From positions 1 to 64,000 of the forward strand of contig JAKIUQ010000007.1 in assembly GCA_021647465.1 (NCBI GenBank): DNA of 64,000 bases. The letters are read 5' to 3'. This document shows, piece by piece, positions 51,804 to 59,926 of the stretch (positions within the stretch are counted from its first letter, which is position 1; the number at the start of each line of letters is the position of its first letter). A program made the position numbers and the translations under genes. The DNA is from Emcibacter sp. Its GTDB lineage: Bacteria > Pseudomonadota > Alphaproteobacteria > Sphingomonadales > Emcibacteraceae. Below the pieces are notes generated by a model. That model had not been told where the DNA came from and made no database searches. It worked only from the letters and a program-made list of their open reading frames with translations.

Positions 51804-52979
51804 ATGCAAAAGTTTGATGTCATCATTATCGGGGCCGGAATTGCCGGACTATCCGCCGCCTATGAAATAAGCAAGCGCAAGAAAGTTCTGGTCGTTGAGC
51901 AGGAGGATCACGCCGGTTATCACGCCACAGGGCGCTCGGCGGCGGTTTATGCCGCAGCTTATGGTAGTGAAAACACAGCGCTTTATGCGTTAGTTCGGTC
52001 AAGCTGGCCTTTTTTCAAGACCCCACCTGCTGGTTTCTCGGAATATGCCTTATATGGGGATCGCGGGATTATGTTTGTGGCGGATCATGACCATGTGGGC
52101 GGCCTCATTAAACATTATGAAGAAATGAAAATAAGAAATCCTGATGCCATTCTGGTTCATCGGGATTTTATTAAACGCAAATTCCCCCTGCTTCGGCAGT
52201 CCTATTGCGACACGGCAATCTATGATCCCAATGTGTATGATCTGGATGTCAGCGCCTTGCAGGAAGGCTACCTCCGGGCCATTAAAAAATCAGGCGGCCA
52301 GGTCGTCACTGGCTTTCAGGCCACCGAGATTCAGCATATTCAGGATCAGTGGATCATAAGCAACGGCACGGCCAGCTATCAAGCCCCCATTCTTGTCAAT
52401 GCGGCCGGGCCATGGGTTGACCATATCGCCCAAATGGCCGGCGCGAAAAAGATCAAAATTAGACCTCTCCGGCGGTCTGCCATACTCGTTGACGGGCCAG
52501 ATGAAAAAATTTCAAATGACTGGACAATGATTGTTGAATTTGAAGAAGAGTTTTTCTTCAAACCCGATGCCGGAAAGCTGTTGATTAGTCCTGCCAATGA
52601 AGATCTCTCGCCCCCTTGTGATGCGCAGGCAGAAGAACTTGATATTGCCCTTGCCGCGCATTATGCCGAAGAGGTTCTTGGCCTGCCCGTCAAAAAGATT
52701 GATCATTCATGGGCCGGATTACGCAGTTTCGTCGCGGACAGAGGCCCCGTGATCGGCTTTGATAAAACAAAACAAGGGTTTTTCTGGCTTGCCGGTCAAG
52801 GCGGCTTCGGCGTTCAGACAGCCCCCGCCGCAGGGCGGTTAGCCGCGGCGCTTATTTCTCAGGAGGCCATACCCGAAGACATGAAATCCTTTGGCCTTGA
52901 AGAGGTCATGACGTCACCATCACGGCCCGGACTAACATCCGCCGCGTTTCAATGTCTCGAAAAGAAACTGAAATTTTAA
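51804..52979 (+). CDS. FAD-dependent D-amino acid dehydrogenase-like (DAO family)
   Basis: This 391-residue flavoprotein has the Rossmann motif IIIGAGIAGLSAAYEIS (~7-23) and HATGRSAAVYAAAYG. The C-terminal substrate domain includes SWAGLRSFVADRGPVIGFD and WLAGQGGFGVQTAPAAGRLAA (in part, ~330-348). The pattern is close to D-arginine dehydrogenase DauA and related D-amino acid dehydrogenases. It converges with the transferase gene with stops overlapping by 4 bases. The adjacent LysE-type gene may relate to the same amino acid. Confidence 0.8.
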   Translation: MQKFDVIIIGAGIAGLSAAYEISKRKKVLVVEQEDHAGYHATGRSAAVYAAAYGSENTALYALVRSSWPFFKTPPAGFSEYALYGDRGIMFVADHDHVGGLIKHYEEMKIRNPDAILVHRDFIKRKFPLLRQSYCDTAIYDPNVYDLDVSALQEGYLRAIKKSGGQVVTGFQATEIQHIQDQWIISNGTASYQAPILVNAAGPWVDHIAQMAGAKKIKIRPLRRSAILVDGPDEKISNDWTMIVEFEEEFFFKPDAGKLLISPANEDLSPPCDAQAEELDIALAAHYAEEVLGLPVKKIDHSWAGLRSFVADRGPVIGFDKTKQGFFWLAGQGGFGVQTAPAAGRLAAALISQEAIPEDMKSFGLEEVMTSPSRPGLTSAAFQCLEKKLKF

Positions 52980-53665
52980 CCTCGGTTAAGCCACGCCAAT
53001 AAAAGCTTATAGGCCTCTGGCAGGGCCTGCCTGATCCAGCGCCATTGATATTTCACGGTCAGGGCAAGCCAGCCATGGGCCGCATATTTGCGGGCGCTGG
53101 TGGGCAGGGACGCGCCCGTGCAGCGTAATTTTACCCCTGCCTGACGCGCCTGCCACACCAGCAAATGATCCTCACCATAAGGGGCATCTTGCGGGAAACC
53201 GCCAATCTGATGGAAAATATCTCTGCGCAGGCAAAAGCCCTGATCGCCAAAAGGAATTTTTAATATTTCAGACCGGAACCAGGCCCCCCATTCATTTATG
53301 GCCATCCCGGCGGGGCCGTCCTGCCGGAATTTCAAATGATAATAATGCAGGGCCTCAGGACGGGCTTTGATTGCGGCCTCAAGCGCCGCTATGACCCGCT
53401 CTGAAAGCCGCGAGTCCGCATGGAGGAACCATAAAAATTCTCGGCTCGCGGCCTTGGCCCCCGCATTTTGCTGTCGGGCGCGGCCTTGCAAGGATTTAAT
53501 CACGCAGATAGATTCTTTACCAGATTTTGTAAGGACAATATCATCGCAAGATACCACGATGATCTCCGCCGCAAGCCCAAGTCTGTTCAGATCATTCATA
53601 AGCGGCCCCAATTGATCTTCATCCGGGCCGAGGGGAATGATGATCGACAGCTTTTCTAATCTCAT
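52976..53665 (-). CDS. Glycosyltransferase family 2, TIGR04283-type
   Basis: This 229-residue glycosyltransferase has the GT-A start LSIIIPLGPDEDQLGPLMNDL, a donor-site LWFLHADSRLS (~75-85) and GDQGFCLRRDIFHQIGGFP (~145-163). It belongs to the group once named rSAM/selenodomain-associated transferase 2 and found in arsenosugar-type clusters. ATG 53665 overlaps the MTAP-like stop (ATGA). It is the last gene of the arsenic-related operon. The acceptor is inferred to be an arsenic-bearing metabolite or a lipid. Confidence 0.8.
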   Translation of the reverse strand: MRLEKLSIIIPLGPDEDQLGPLMNDLNRLGLAAEIIVVSCDDIVLTKSGKESICVIKSLQGRARQQNAGAKAASREFLWFLHADSRLSERVIAALEAAIKARPEALHYYHLKFRQDGPAGMAINEWGAWFRSEILKIPFGDQGFCLRRDIFHQIGGFPQDAPYGEDHLLVWQARQAGVKLRCTGASLPTSARKYAAHGWLALTVKYQWRWIRQALPEAYKLLLAWLNRG

Positions 53666-54540
53666 AATTTTAACAAATCCAACAACGCCTTCTTGTCCTC
53701 TGTCAATGATGCTTCTGATGACAGCACAGCCGATTGCAGGTTTTTCCGGCACTTACATTCCAGGGCATATTCCGGGGCAGAACCAGAAGACGTCCGGCGA
53801 TCATTTTCCAGAAATCCCCCCAAAAGGCTTTTGGCTTTCTCAAGGCTTGCGCCGTAACGGGAAATAACCTGTTCAACGCTCACATGCCGGGCCGGATCAT
53901 CAAGCCAGCAATCATAATCGGTCACCACGGCTATGGTGCAATAACAAATCTGGGCTTCCCGCGCAAGGAAGGCTTCGGGCACATTGGTCATCCCCACAAG
54001 ATCACATTCTGCGGCATTTTTCAGGAATAAACTTTCCGCTCTGGTGCCAAGGCGCGGCCCGTCAACACAGGCATAGGTCAAACCCGGATGGAGCGGAATA
54101 GCCATTTTCTCTCCCGCCTGAACAAGGGAGGCGGCCAAAGTGGGGCATGTGGGCTTTGCGGTTGATACATGGGCCGCAAGCCCCCCGCCAAAGAAGCTTT
54201 TTTCGCGCGCCCCTTTGACAAAATCAAAATATTGCTCGGCCAGACATAAATCACCCGGCTTAAATTCATGACGCAAACTACCCACCGCAGAAATGCCGAT
54301 GATGCGGGTGACACCCTGTTTCTTCAAGGCCCAGATATTGGCCCGGTAATTGACTTCATGGGGCAGATATTCATGGGATTTACCGTGACGGGCCAGAAAT
54401 ATAATCTTTTGCCCCCCGTTATATGTACCAATGGCAAGCGGCGCGGACGGCATGCCGTAGGGTGTCTCAAGGACAGTTTCTTCCACAATATCCAACCCTG
54501 AGAGCTGATAAATACCTGAGCCGCCAATGATGCCTAACAT
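53662..54540 (-). CDS. MTAP-family nucleoside phosphorylase
   Basis: This 292-residue protein is of the 5'-methylthioadenosine/5'-methylthioinosine phosphorylase family. Markers are MLGIIGGSGIYQLSGLDIVE, the phosphate-site HGKSHEYLPHEVNYRANIWALK (in part, ~52-71), ISAVGSLRHEF (~83-93) and MTNVPEAFLAREAQICY (~183-199). Such enzymes cleave adenine from 5'-modified adenosines. In this cluster it could remove adenine from a 5'-deoxy-5'-arsinoyl adenosine, giving the ribose phosphate needed for arsenosugars. Ordinary MTA salvage is the alternative. It is 15 bases after the radical SAM gene. Confidence 0.88.
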   Translation of the reverse strand: MLGIIGGSGIYQLSGLDIVEETVLETPYGMPSAPLAIGTYNGGQKIIFLARHGKSHEYLPHEVNYRANIWALKKQGVTRIIGISAVGSLRHEFKPGDLCLAEQYFDFVKGAREKSFFGGGLAAHVSTAKPTCPTLAASLVQAGEKMAIPLHPGLTYACVDGPRLGTRAESLFLKNAAECDLVGMTNVPEAFLAREAQICYCTIAVVTDYDCWLDDPARHVSVEQVISRYGASLEKAKSLLGGFLENDRRTSSGSAPEYALECKCRKNLQSAVLSSEASLTEDKKALLDLLKL

Positions 54541-54555
54541 AAAATTCCGTCTCCT

Positions 54556-55473
54556 TTAAATTTCGCTGCAAGATGAACCATAGGCGAAACAACTGTAACA
54601 GCGATGATGTTTCATACTGATCCGCGTCCCCATACTCGCTTCCAATGATGGCCCAAGATCATAATCCAGATCATCATCCACCAATGTACAGGCATAGACC
54701 CGCATTTTACCATCCTGTTTAACGATCATGCGGGAAAAAGCGCACATGAATTCTTTACGGCTTTCGGCATTCTGATAACGGGTCATGCAATCCGTGGTCA
54801 CGAAAGGCACATCCGGCAAGGACCCCGGCAGGGCAAAATCCGGAAAAGCCACAATATTCAAATCTTCGGGCAGGCCATGGTCTTTAAACAGCTGGGCAAA
54901 AGCCTCCTCGGCGGCGCCTTTGTCTTCATTGGGCCAGATATGACGGGCGACAGATACGGCAAAGCCCCTGTCATAGAGCATTTTAAGACCTGTCAAGGCC
55001 TTGGCAAAACTGCCTGCTCCCCGTCCCAGATCATGGATTTTTTCTTCGAAATGATCCAGACTTACCCGAAAGGAAACCGGATTGGGACTATTTGTCAGAT
55101 TTTCCAATTCTGTGATACGCTGATGCAGGGCCGCCGTCCCATTGGTCAGGACAAGGCAGGGCCGATGAGCGGCGGCCAGCGTCAATATTCTGGGCAGATC
55201 TTTTGCCAGAAAAGGCTCGCCGCCTGTGAATGAAAACTGCGTTACGCCCAGTTTCAAGGCTTGCTCAATATAAGGGGCTGCGTCCTGAAATTTGATTAAG
55301 CCAAGCCGCGTATCCCCGGGCTTTGAGCCTTCCAGGCAGAAACCACAGGCCAGATTACAGGCCGTTCCCGTATGAAACCAGACTTCTCGCAATTGGTCGC
55401 TGTCGATATAGCCCCGCGCATCACCTTTTGGCGTCATAGACCAGTTTTCTGATTTTTGAAGAATCTCAGCCAT
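54556..55473 (-). CDS. Radical SAM enzyme of an arsenosugar-like cluster
   Basis: This 305-residue enzyme has the radical SAM motif ACNLACGFC (Cys39, Cys43, Cys46), the GGEP motif in FSFTGGEPFLAKDLP (~94-108), and later SLDHFEEKIHDLGRG. The C-terminal third has seven Cys (DCMTR, FMCAF, VYACTL, and the final RCYSCFAYGSSC), likely for auxiliary Fe-S clusters. It is not the classical ArsS (TIGR04167) layout, which has a different N-terminus and a DUF3641 end. Its ATG 55473 overlaps the upstream transferase stop by 8 bases. Placement between TIGR04282- and TIGR04283-type transferases, with an MTAP-like gene and arsM near, suggests it makes a deoxyadenosyl-arsenical. This is an inference. Confidence 0.75.
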   Translation of the reverse strand: MAEILQKSENWSMTPKGDARGYIDSDQLREVWFHTGTACNLACGFCLEGSKPGDTRLGLIKFQDAAPYIEQALKLGVTQFSFTGGEPFLAKDLPRILTLAAAHRPCLVLTNGTAALHQRITELENLTNSPNPVSFRVSLDHFEEKIHDLGRGAGSFAKALTGLKMLYDRGFAVSVARHIWPNEDKGAAEEAFAQLFKDHGLPEDLNIVAFPDFALPGSLPDVPFVTTDCMTRYQNAESRKEFMCAFSRMIVKQDGKMRVYACTLVDDDLDYDLGPSLEASMGTRISMKHHRCYSCFAYGSSCSEI

Positions 55474-56167
55474 AATTAATTTTGTCCCGGCCCCTAAATT
55501 CATTGATCTGCTGGTAAAGATATTGGCGCGCGGGCCGTGGATCACCCGCCAGATCATCCTGTAATTTAAGGAGATCTGCCTCTATATCAACATCATAACT
55601 GGGCGAAATATTTTCCACCGTCATGTCGTTATCCGCGCAATATGTTGCCAAAGCCTGACCGAGCTTATCAGTGCTCCAAGGCAAGCCCCTCAAATCCGGC
55701 CAGGGAATGCGCGCGCCCATAAGCGTGACTCCGCCGTCGTCTGCGGGCGATAGCATGATATCCCTGGTCAACAACGCCCGCGCGGCCTCGGTAAAATGCT
55801 GCGGCTTTAACATGGGGGCATCGCTGCCCAGGAAAATAATCCTGTCAAATCCCCGCCGCCGCAATTCTTGATCTATGGCCCAAAGGCGGTACCCAAGCCC
55901 GCCTTCCGGCTGGGCAAGAATCAAGCTGTCCCGATTCAATAGTCCCATAGCCCAATCCAGATCATCGGGCGATGCCGGCGACAGGACAACGGACCCATAT
56001 CCAGAATCCGCCCAAGCCCGGGTATCTTCAAGGGCGCAATTCAGGAAGGCTTGGGCAAATATCAACGCCTGCGGCGCACCAATGGTTTTTGCCAGCCGTT
56101 GCTTGCCCCGAAATAAGGCGGGGCGTTTACAGAATAAAACCAGACAAGGGGCGGCTACTTCACCCAT
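55466..56167 (-). CDS. TIGR04282-type transferase (nucleotidyl/glycosyl GT-A fold)
   Basis: This 233-residue protein belongs to the group named rSAM/selenodomain-associated transferase 1. Motifs are VLFCKRPALFRGKQRLAKTIG (in part, ~11-29), IIFLGSDAPMLKPQHF (~114-129) and LSPADDGGVTLMG (~142-154). The GT-A fold suggests transfer of a nucleotide or sugar. Its ATG shares one base with the stop of the flavoprotein gene upstream. The role is inferred from the cluster. Confidence 0.82.
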   Translation of the reverse strand: MGEVAAPCLVLFCKRPALFRGKQRLAKTIGAPQALIFAQAFLNCALEDTRAWADSGYGSVVLSPASPDDLDWAMGLLNRDSLILAQPEGGLGYRLWAIDQELRRRGFDRIIFLGSDAPMLKPQHFTEAARALLTRDIMLSPADDGGVTLMGARIPWPDLRGLPWSTDKLGQALATYCADNDMTVENISPSYDVDIEADLLKLQDDLAGDPRPARQYLYQQINEFRGRDKINYG

Positions 56168-57681
56168 TATGAAGCAAGCCTTTTATGCCGGGAAAACAGC
56201 TTGAGAAAGACTTTAAAAATTTTGGCAATTTTCGGGGTGAAGCTGCGTTTTAAATAATTATTGGCCAGTTTTTTCCAGACGTCGGCCTGAACGGGATAGG
56301 GATGAATGGTCGCCCCAATGGCGGATAATTTCAAGCCCGACGTGATCGCCAGCGCCATCTGCGTGATGGATTCGCCTGCGTGGGACGACACCATCGTGGC
56401 GCCGAGAATGCGGCCGGATTTTTTTTCCACATGAACCCGCGCAAAGCCTTCTGTTTCTTCTTCGAGGATGGCCCGGTCAACGTCTGACATTTGCGCAGTC
56501 AGCGTGATAGTTTTATCGCCTTGTTCCGCGGCCTCTGAGGCGGTCATGCCGACATGGGCAACTTCAGGGGAAGTATAAATTGCCCATGGCATCACCAGAT
56601 CACTGACTTTTTTGCGGCCAAAGAACAGCGCATTCTGAAGGACGATTTTCGCCATGGAATCGGCGCTATGGGTAAATTGATAGGGCGAACAAATATCGCC
56701 GGCGGCATAAATTTTTGGGCTTGTTGTTTGCAGCCGATCATTAACGGTTACGCCGCGTCCGTGATACTCAACCCCGGCGGCTTCGAGGTTTAATCCCTCA
56801 ATATTGGGGATACGTCCGGCAGCCACCAGAATTTCATCACCCTCTATGGTATTGCCATTAACGCTAACCGCTTTATGGCTGCCTGAGTTTTCAGCTTGCG
56901 TAACCTTGGCATTGATCAGGATATTCACGCCTTCCTGTTCCAATTGTTTTGTCAATACCGCGCTAGCATCGGCATCTTCTGTGGGCATTATCCGGTCTGC
57001 CATTTCAATCAAGATCACCTCACTGCCAAAACGGCAAAATGATTGAGCCATTTCGCAGCCGATGGGCCCGGCTCCTATGATGATCAGCCGTTTGGGTAGT
57101 TCAGTCAATGAAAATAATGTCTCATTGGTCAGGGGCGACGCCTCGGCCAAACCCGAAATGGGCGGCAGGGAAGCTTTAGCCCCTGTGGCAATCACGGCCC
57201 GATGAAAATTCAGCTTTTTGCCGGAGACTTCGGCGCAATCAGGGGAGATAAATTGCCCGTCCCCGATAAAAACATCAATGCCAAGCGCGGTAAAGCGCTC
57301 TACGCTGTCGTGATGGGCCATGTCATTGCGTTTTCTGCGCAGGCCGGCCATCACCTTGGCAAAGTCCAACGCCCCCTCAAAGGTAAAACCGAATTCTGCG
57401 CTTCTTCTTGCTTCATATACGCTATGGGCGGCGCTCAATAAAGCCTTGGACGGCACGCAGCCAAAATTCAAACAATCACCGCCCATAAGATGACGCTCTA
57501 TCAAAGCAACTTTTGCCCCAAGTCCCGCCGCCCCGGCGGCCGCCACAAGACCCGCCGGCCCCGCGCCAATCACGACCAGATTATAGCGTTCAAGAGGTTG
57601 CGGATTTTCCCAGTCCGCCGGATGAAGTTTTTCCATCAGTTCCTGATTATATTGATCATCGGGATAAATTACAGTGGTCAT
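56167..57681 (-). CDS. Mercuric-reductase-like FAD/NAD(P) disulfide oxidoreductase
   Basis: This 504-residue class I flavoprotein has VVIGAGPAGLVAAAGAAGLG (~33-52), the redox disulfide GGDCLNFGCVPSKALL (~67-82), an NAD site (IIIGAGPIGCEMAQSFCRFG) and a C-terminal dimer interface (TIHPYPVQADVWKKLAN). The mercury-specific N-terminal HMA domain and the C-terminal Cys pair are absent, so it is not a true MerA. Such proteins are often paired with TVP38 proteins, as here: the two genes overlap by 4 bases. The substrate is unknown; an arsenical or thiol reduction is possible. Confidence 0.85.
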   Translation of the reverse strand: MTTVIYPDDQYNQELMEKLHPADWENPQPLERYNLVVIGAGPAGLVAAAGAAGLGAKVALIERHLMGGDCLNFGCVPSKALLSAAHSVYEARRSAEFGFTFEGALDFAKVMAGLRRKRNDMAHHDSVERFTALGIDVFIGDGQFISPDCAEVSGKKLNFHRAVIATGAKASLPPISGLAEASPLTNETLFSLTELPKRLIIIGAGPIGCEMAQSFCRFGSEVILIEMADRIMPTEDADASAVLTKQLEQEGVNILINAKVTQAENSGSHKAVSVNGNTIEGDEILVAAGRIPNIEGLNLEAAGVEYHGRGVTVNDRLQTTSPKIYAAGDICSPYQFTHSADSMAKIVLQNALFFGRKKVSDLVMPWAIYTSPEVAHVGMTASEAAEQGDKTITLTAQMSDVDRAILEEETEGFARVHVEKKSGRILGATMVSSHAGESITQMALAITSGLKLSAIGATIHPYPVQADVWKKLANNYLKRSFTPKIAKIFKVFLKLFSRHKRLAS

Positions 57682-58406
57682 GAACTGGCCTCATCATTTT
57701 CCTGTGTTTCTGGCTTATCTTCGGTTTCAGGCACGGCCTTGGCAAGGGCGCGGCGAGCAAGATAAGTAACATAAGCGGTCACAATTACCGTCACGCCGAA
57801 GCCAATCCAGATGAAATAATTCTGGGCTTGCCCCGCGCCTTGACCCGGGGCCGCGGCAAGCTCTGTCACGCTGGTGACCAATGAGCCAAGATAGGTATAA
57901 AGAAACGTCGCCGGCAACATACCGATGAAGGAGGCCAAGACAAAACTTGTGGCCTTCACCCCCGTCAGGCCCAAGGCATAATTTAAAAAAACATAGGGAA
58001 AAATTGGCGACAGGCGCATTAAGGTAACAATTTTAAGCCCCTCCTCACCCACGGCCTTATCGACCACATCGAAACGCGCATTGCCTTTGATTTTTTTCTC
58101 AACCCAGGGCCGCATACGGCCCCGCGCAAGGCTAAAGGCGACAAAGGCCGCCATGACGCTGACCGGAGATACCAAAAGCGTGCCCCAAAAAGGCCCGTAT
58201 AAAAAACCCGCGCCCAATGTTAAAATAGAACCGGGAATGAGCAATACCGCCGCGACAATATAAATGATGGCATATATGGCCACGCCCCACGCGCCGCTTG
58301 CCTTAACCCAAAGGATCAGGCTTTGCATCCATTCATGAACCGGCCAGAATATGCTCACCGCGATCAATGCGGCAACAATGACCGCAATTTTTATAAAACC
58401 CTTCAT
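57678..58406 (-). CDS. TVP38/TMEM64-family membrane protein
   Basis: This 242-residue DedA-like protein has about five hydrophobic segments and the family motifs LLIPGSILTLGAGFLYGPFWG (in part, ~55-74) and VTLMRLSPIFPYVFLNYALG (~127-146). The C-terminal tail is acidic (ETEDKPETQENDEASS). It is the first gene of the operon that runs through the flavoprotein, both transferases, the radical SAM enzyme and the MTAP-like gene. A transport or lipid-related role is possible, but undefined. Confidence 0.87.
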   Translation of the reverse strand: MKGFIKIAVIVAALIAVSIFWPVHEWMQSLILWVKASGAWGVAIYAIIYIVAAVLLIPGSILTLGAGFLYGPFWGTLLVSPVSVMAAFVAFSLARGRMRPWVEKKIKGNARFDVVDKAVGEEGLKIVTLMRLSPIFPYVFLNYALGLTGVKATSFVLASFIGMLPATFLYTYLGSLVTSVTELAAAPGQGAGQAQNYFIWIGFGVTVIVTAYVTYLARRALAKAVPETEDKPETQENDEASS

Positions 58407-58452
58407 CTATTCTACTTTCCCTTAAGATTCATATTTGAGCCGAATTTAAAGT

Positions 58453-58593
58453 AATATCAGTTCTATTTGACCCAAAGGCCAAGATGATCTTGCGGGTGTG
58501 CTCAGCCATTCGCCCGATGTTCAATATACCACCAAACGCCTGACCAAAAAATCATACATGCCCCTTAAATAGAGTCAAATAGAACCGGATATT
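58453..58593. repeat. Inverted repeat, alphaproteobacterial palindromic element
   Basis: AATATCAGTTCTATTTGAC (58453-58471) and its near-exact complement GTCAAATAGAACCGGATATT (58574-58593) flank about 100 bases, between the TVP38 gene and arsM. The right arm extends to AGAG...CTCT on its outside. Similar motifs (AGAGCA-AT-CCGGTT-AATTGGA type) are scattered in intergenic regions of alphaproteobacteria. It may be a mobile or REP-like unit. The remaining ~290 bases of this gap show no gene. Confidence 0.6.
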
Positions 58594-58698
58594 GCTCTAG
58601 CATATCTATTAAAAAAATTGCGGTAAAGATTTCGTGATCATTCAGTGAAGTGGCGATAACAAGGCGCGAGCGGGCCTTTAATGTTAGGTTGTTGTATT

Positions 58699-59739
58699 TT
58701 AACAGCATGGATCCGCCGCTTGTTCCTGATCCAGTTGATCAAAAGGCAGAATAGTGCCGCACCCCTCAAAAATGCCGAAATGCCGGGAAAAATCACCAAT
58801 AAACTGAAAATGCGCCTGAAAGCGGGTATCCTGAAGCATCGCCCATGTATTGCCGCACACCGGAAAGACCTTGCCTGTTGCGATGGTATGATGTTTATCC
58901 AGAATGAATTCAAGGGGGCAATCCGGAATCGTTCCCTGATAGATCACGGCCTGACCATAATCTTCGCAGGCGGGTTCCAGATTTTCCAATTTAAACAAGC
59001 GATATGTTGCCGAAAAGAACCGCAGGTTTCCAACCTGCGCCGATAATAATGGGTCCGTAACCTCCAGCGGGCGGTCTTCCACAAGGCGCGGATCGGCAAA
59101 GCCATTTTGCTTGCTTAAGGCAATGAAATCATTCCAGTATAAAGCCCCGCCCAAACATTCGCCGTAAAGTACCGGATCATTTTTCACGGCCTCCGGCACG
59201 CGCTTATCCGCATAGACATCAGAAAAATAAAATTCACCGCCCGGTTTGAGCAACCGTCCGATGCCCTTGAGAACCGCTTGCTTGTCCGGCGACAGATTGA
59301 TCACACAGTTAGAGACAATCACATCAAAACTTTCCGGTTCAAGATCCAGCTCATCCAGTTTTTCAATATAGCCTTTCAGGAAACGGACATTGTCATAACC
59401 GAAAGCCTCAACATGAAATTGCCGATGTTCCTCGGCAATGGCCAATTGTTCATCGGTCATATCCACGCCAATAACTTCGCCGGTTCGCCCGACCAATTGC
59501 GCCAAGGCGTAAACGTCCCGGCCCGAACCGCTGCCCAAATCCAGAACGCGGCACCCCTCGAGCAAGGGCGGACAGACCAGACCGCAGCCATAATAACGCG
59601 ACAATACTTCCGGATGAATATTTTTCAACAAGGCTTTCAGCCAATTCGGCACGCTGGATGTATCGCAGCAGGCATCAGTTTTCAGGTCGCTGGTACCTTG
59701 CAGCTGACGGCCATAATAATCCTGAACAGTTTCATGCAT
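58699..59739 (-). CDS. arsM: Arsenite S-adenosylmethionine methyltransferase
   Basis: This 346-residue methyltransferase converts arsenite to methylated arsenicals using SAM and thiols. The SAM site is RVLDLGSGSGRDVYALAQLVG (in part, ~65-84). Arsenic-binding Cys are placed as in ArsM: YYGCGLVC (~50-56), SNCVINL (~150) and GECLGGALYW (~200). There is a further CC near residue 23 and a terminal Cys-Cys. It is ~290 bases upstream of the TVP38-radical SAM operon, on the same strand. It likely supplies the dimethylarsenical that the rest of the cluster processes. Confidence 0.92.
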   Translation of the reverse strand: MHETVQDYYGRQLQGTSDLKTDACCDTSSVPNWLKALLKNIHPEVLSRYYGCGLVCPPLLEGCRVLDLGSGSGRDVYALAQLVGRTGEVIGVDMTDEQLAIAEEHRQFHVEAFGYDNVRFLKGYIEKLDELDLEPESFDVIVSNCVINLSPDKQAVLKGIGRLLKPGGEFYFSDVYADKRVPEAVKNDPVLYGECLGGALYWNDFIALSKQNGFADPRLVEDRPLEVTDPLLSAQVGNLRFFSATYRLFKLENLEPACEDYGQAVIYQGTIPDCPLEFILDKHHTIATGKVFPVCGNTWAMLQDTRFQAHFQFIGDFSRHFGIFEGCGTILPFDQLDQEQAADPCC

Positions 59740-59792
59740 ATGTATTTCTCGTCGTCATAGTTTACGTCACCAATATTATATATTATTGCCGC

Positions 59793-59809
59793 ATGTTTAA
59801 TATAAACAT
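59793..59809. promoter_or_regulatory. Palindrome in the arsM promoter region
   Basis: ATGTTTA-ATA-TAAACAT is a perfect 7-base inverted repeat with a 3-base spacer, about 54 bases before the arsM start in an AT-rich stretch. It could be an operator for an ArsR-type repressor. No arsR gene is in the window. Confidence 0.4.
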
Positions 59810-59926
59810 TTTCGTGATAATCGGCGCTGGTTATCATGGTAAGTTAACACCATAGAAATGCAATCTGTCCCCGCATCAAATATTTGCGCGACTTTCTCAT
59901 TTTCAATCTGAAACATAAGCCGGGGT

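Noticed and set aside
54556..55473. The radical SAM gene as the missing qhpD
   Set aside because: It is ~170 residues shorter than QhpD, lacks the matching auxiliary cluster layout as far as I can see, and is 50 kb away in an arsenic operon.
56167..57681. Mercuric reductase merA
   Set aside because: The active-site disulfide is present, but the N-terminal metal-binding domain and the C-terminal Cys pair of MerA are missing, and no mer genes are near.
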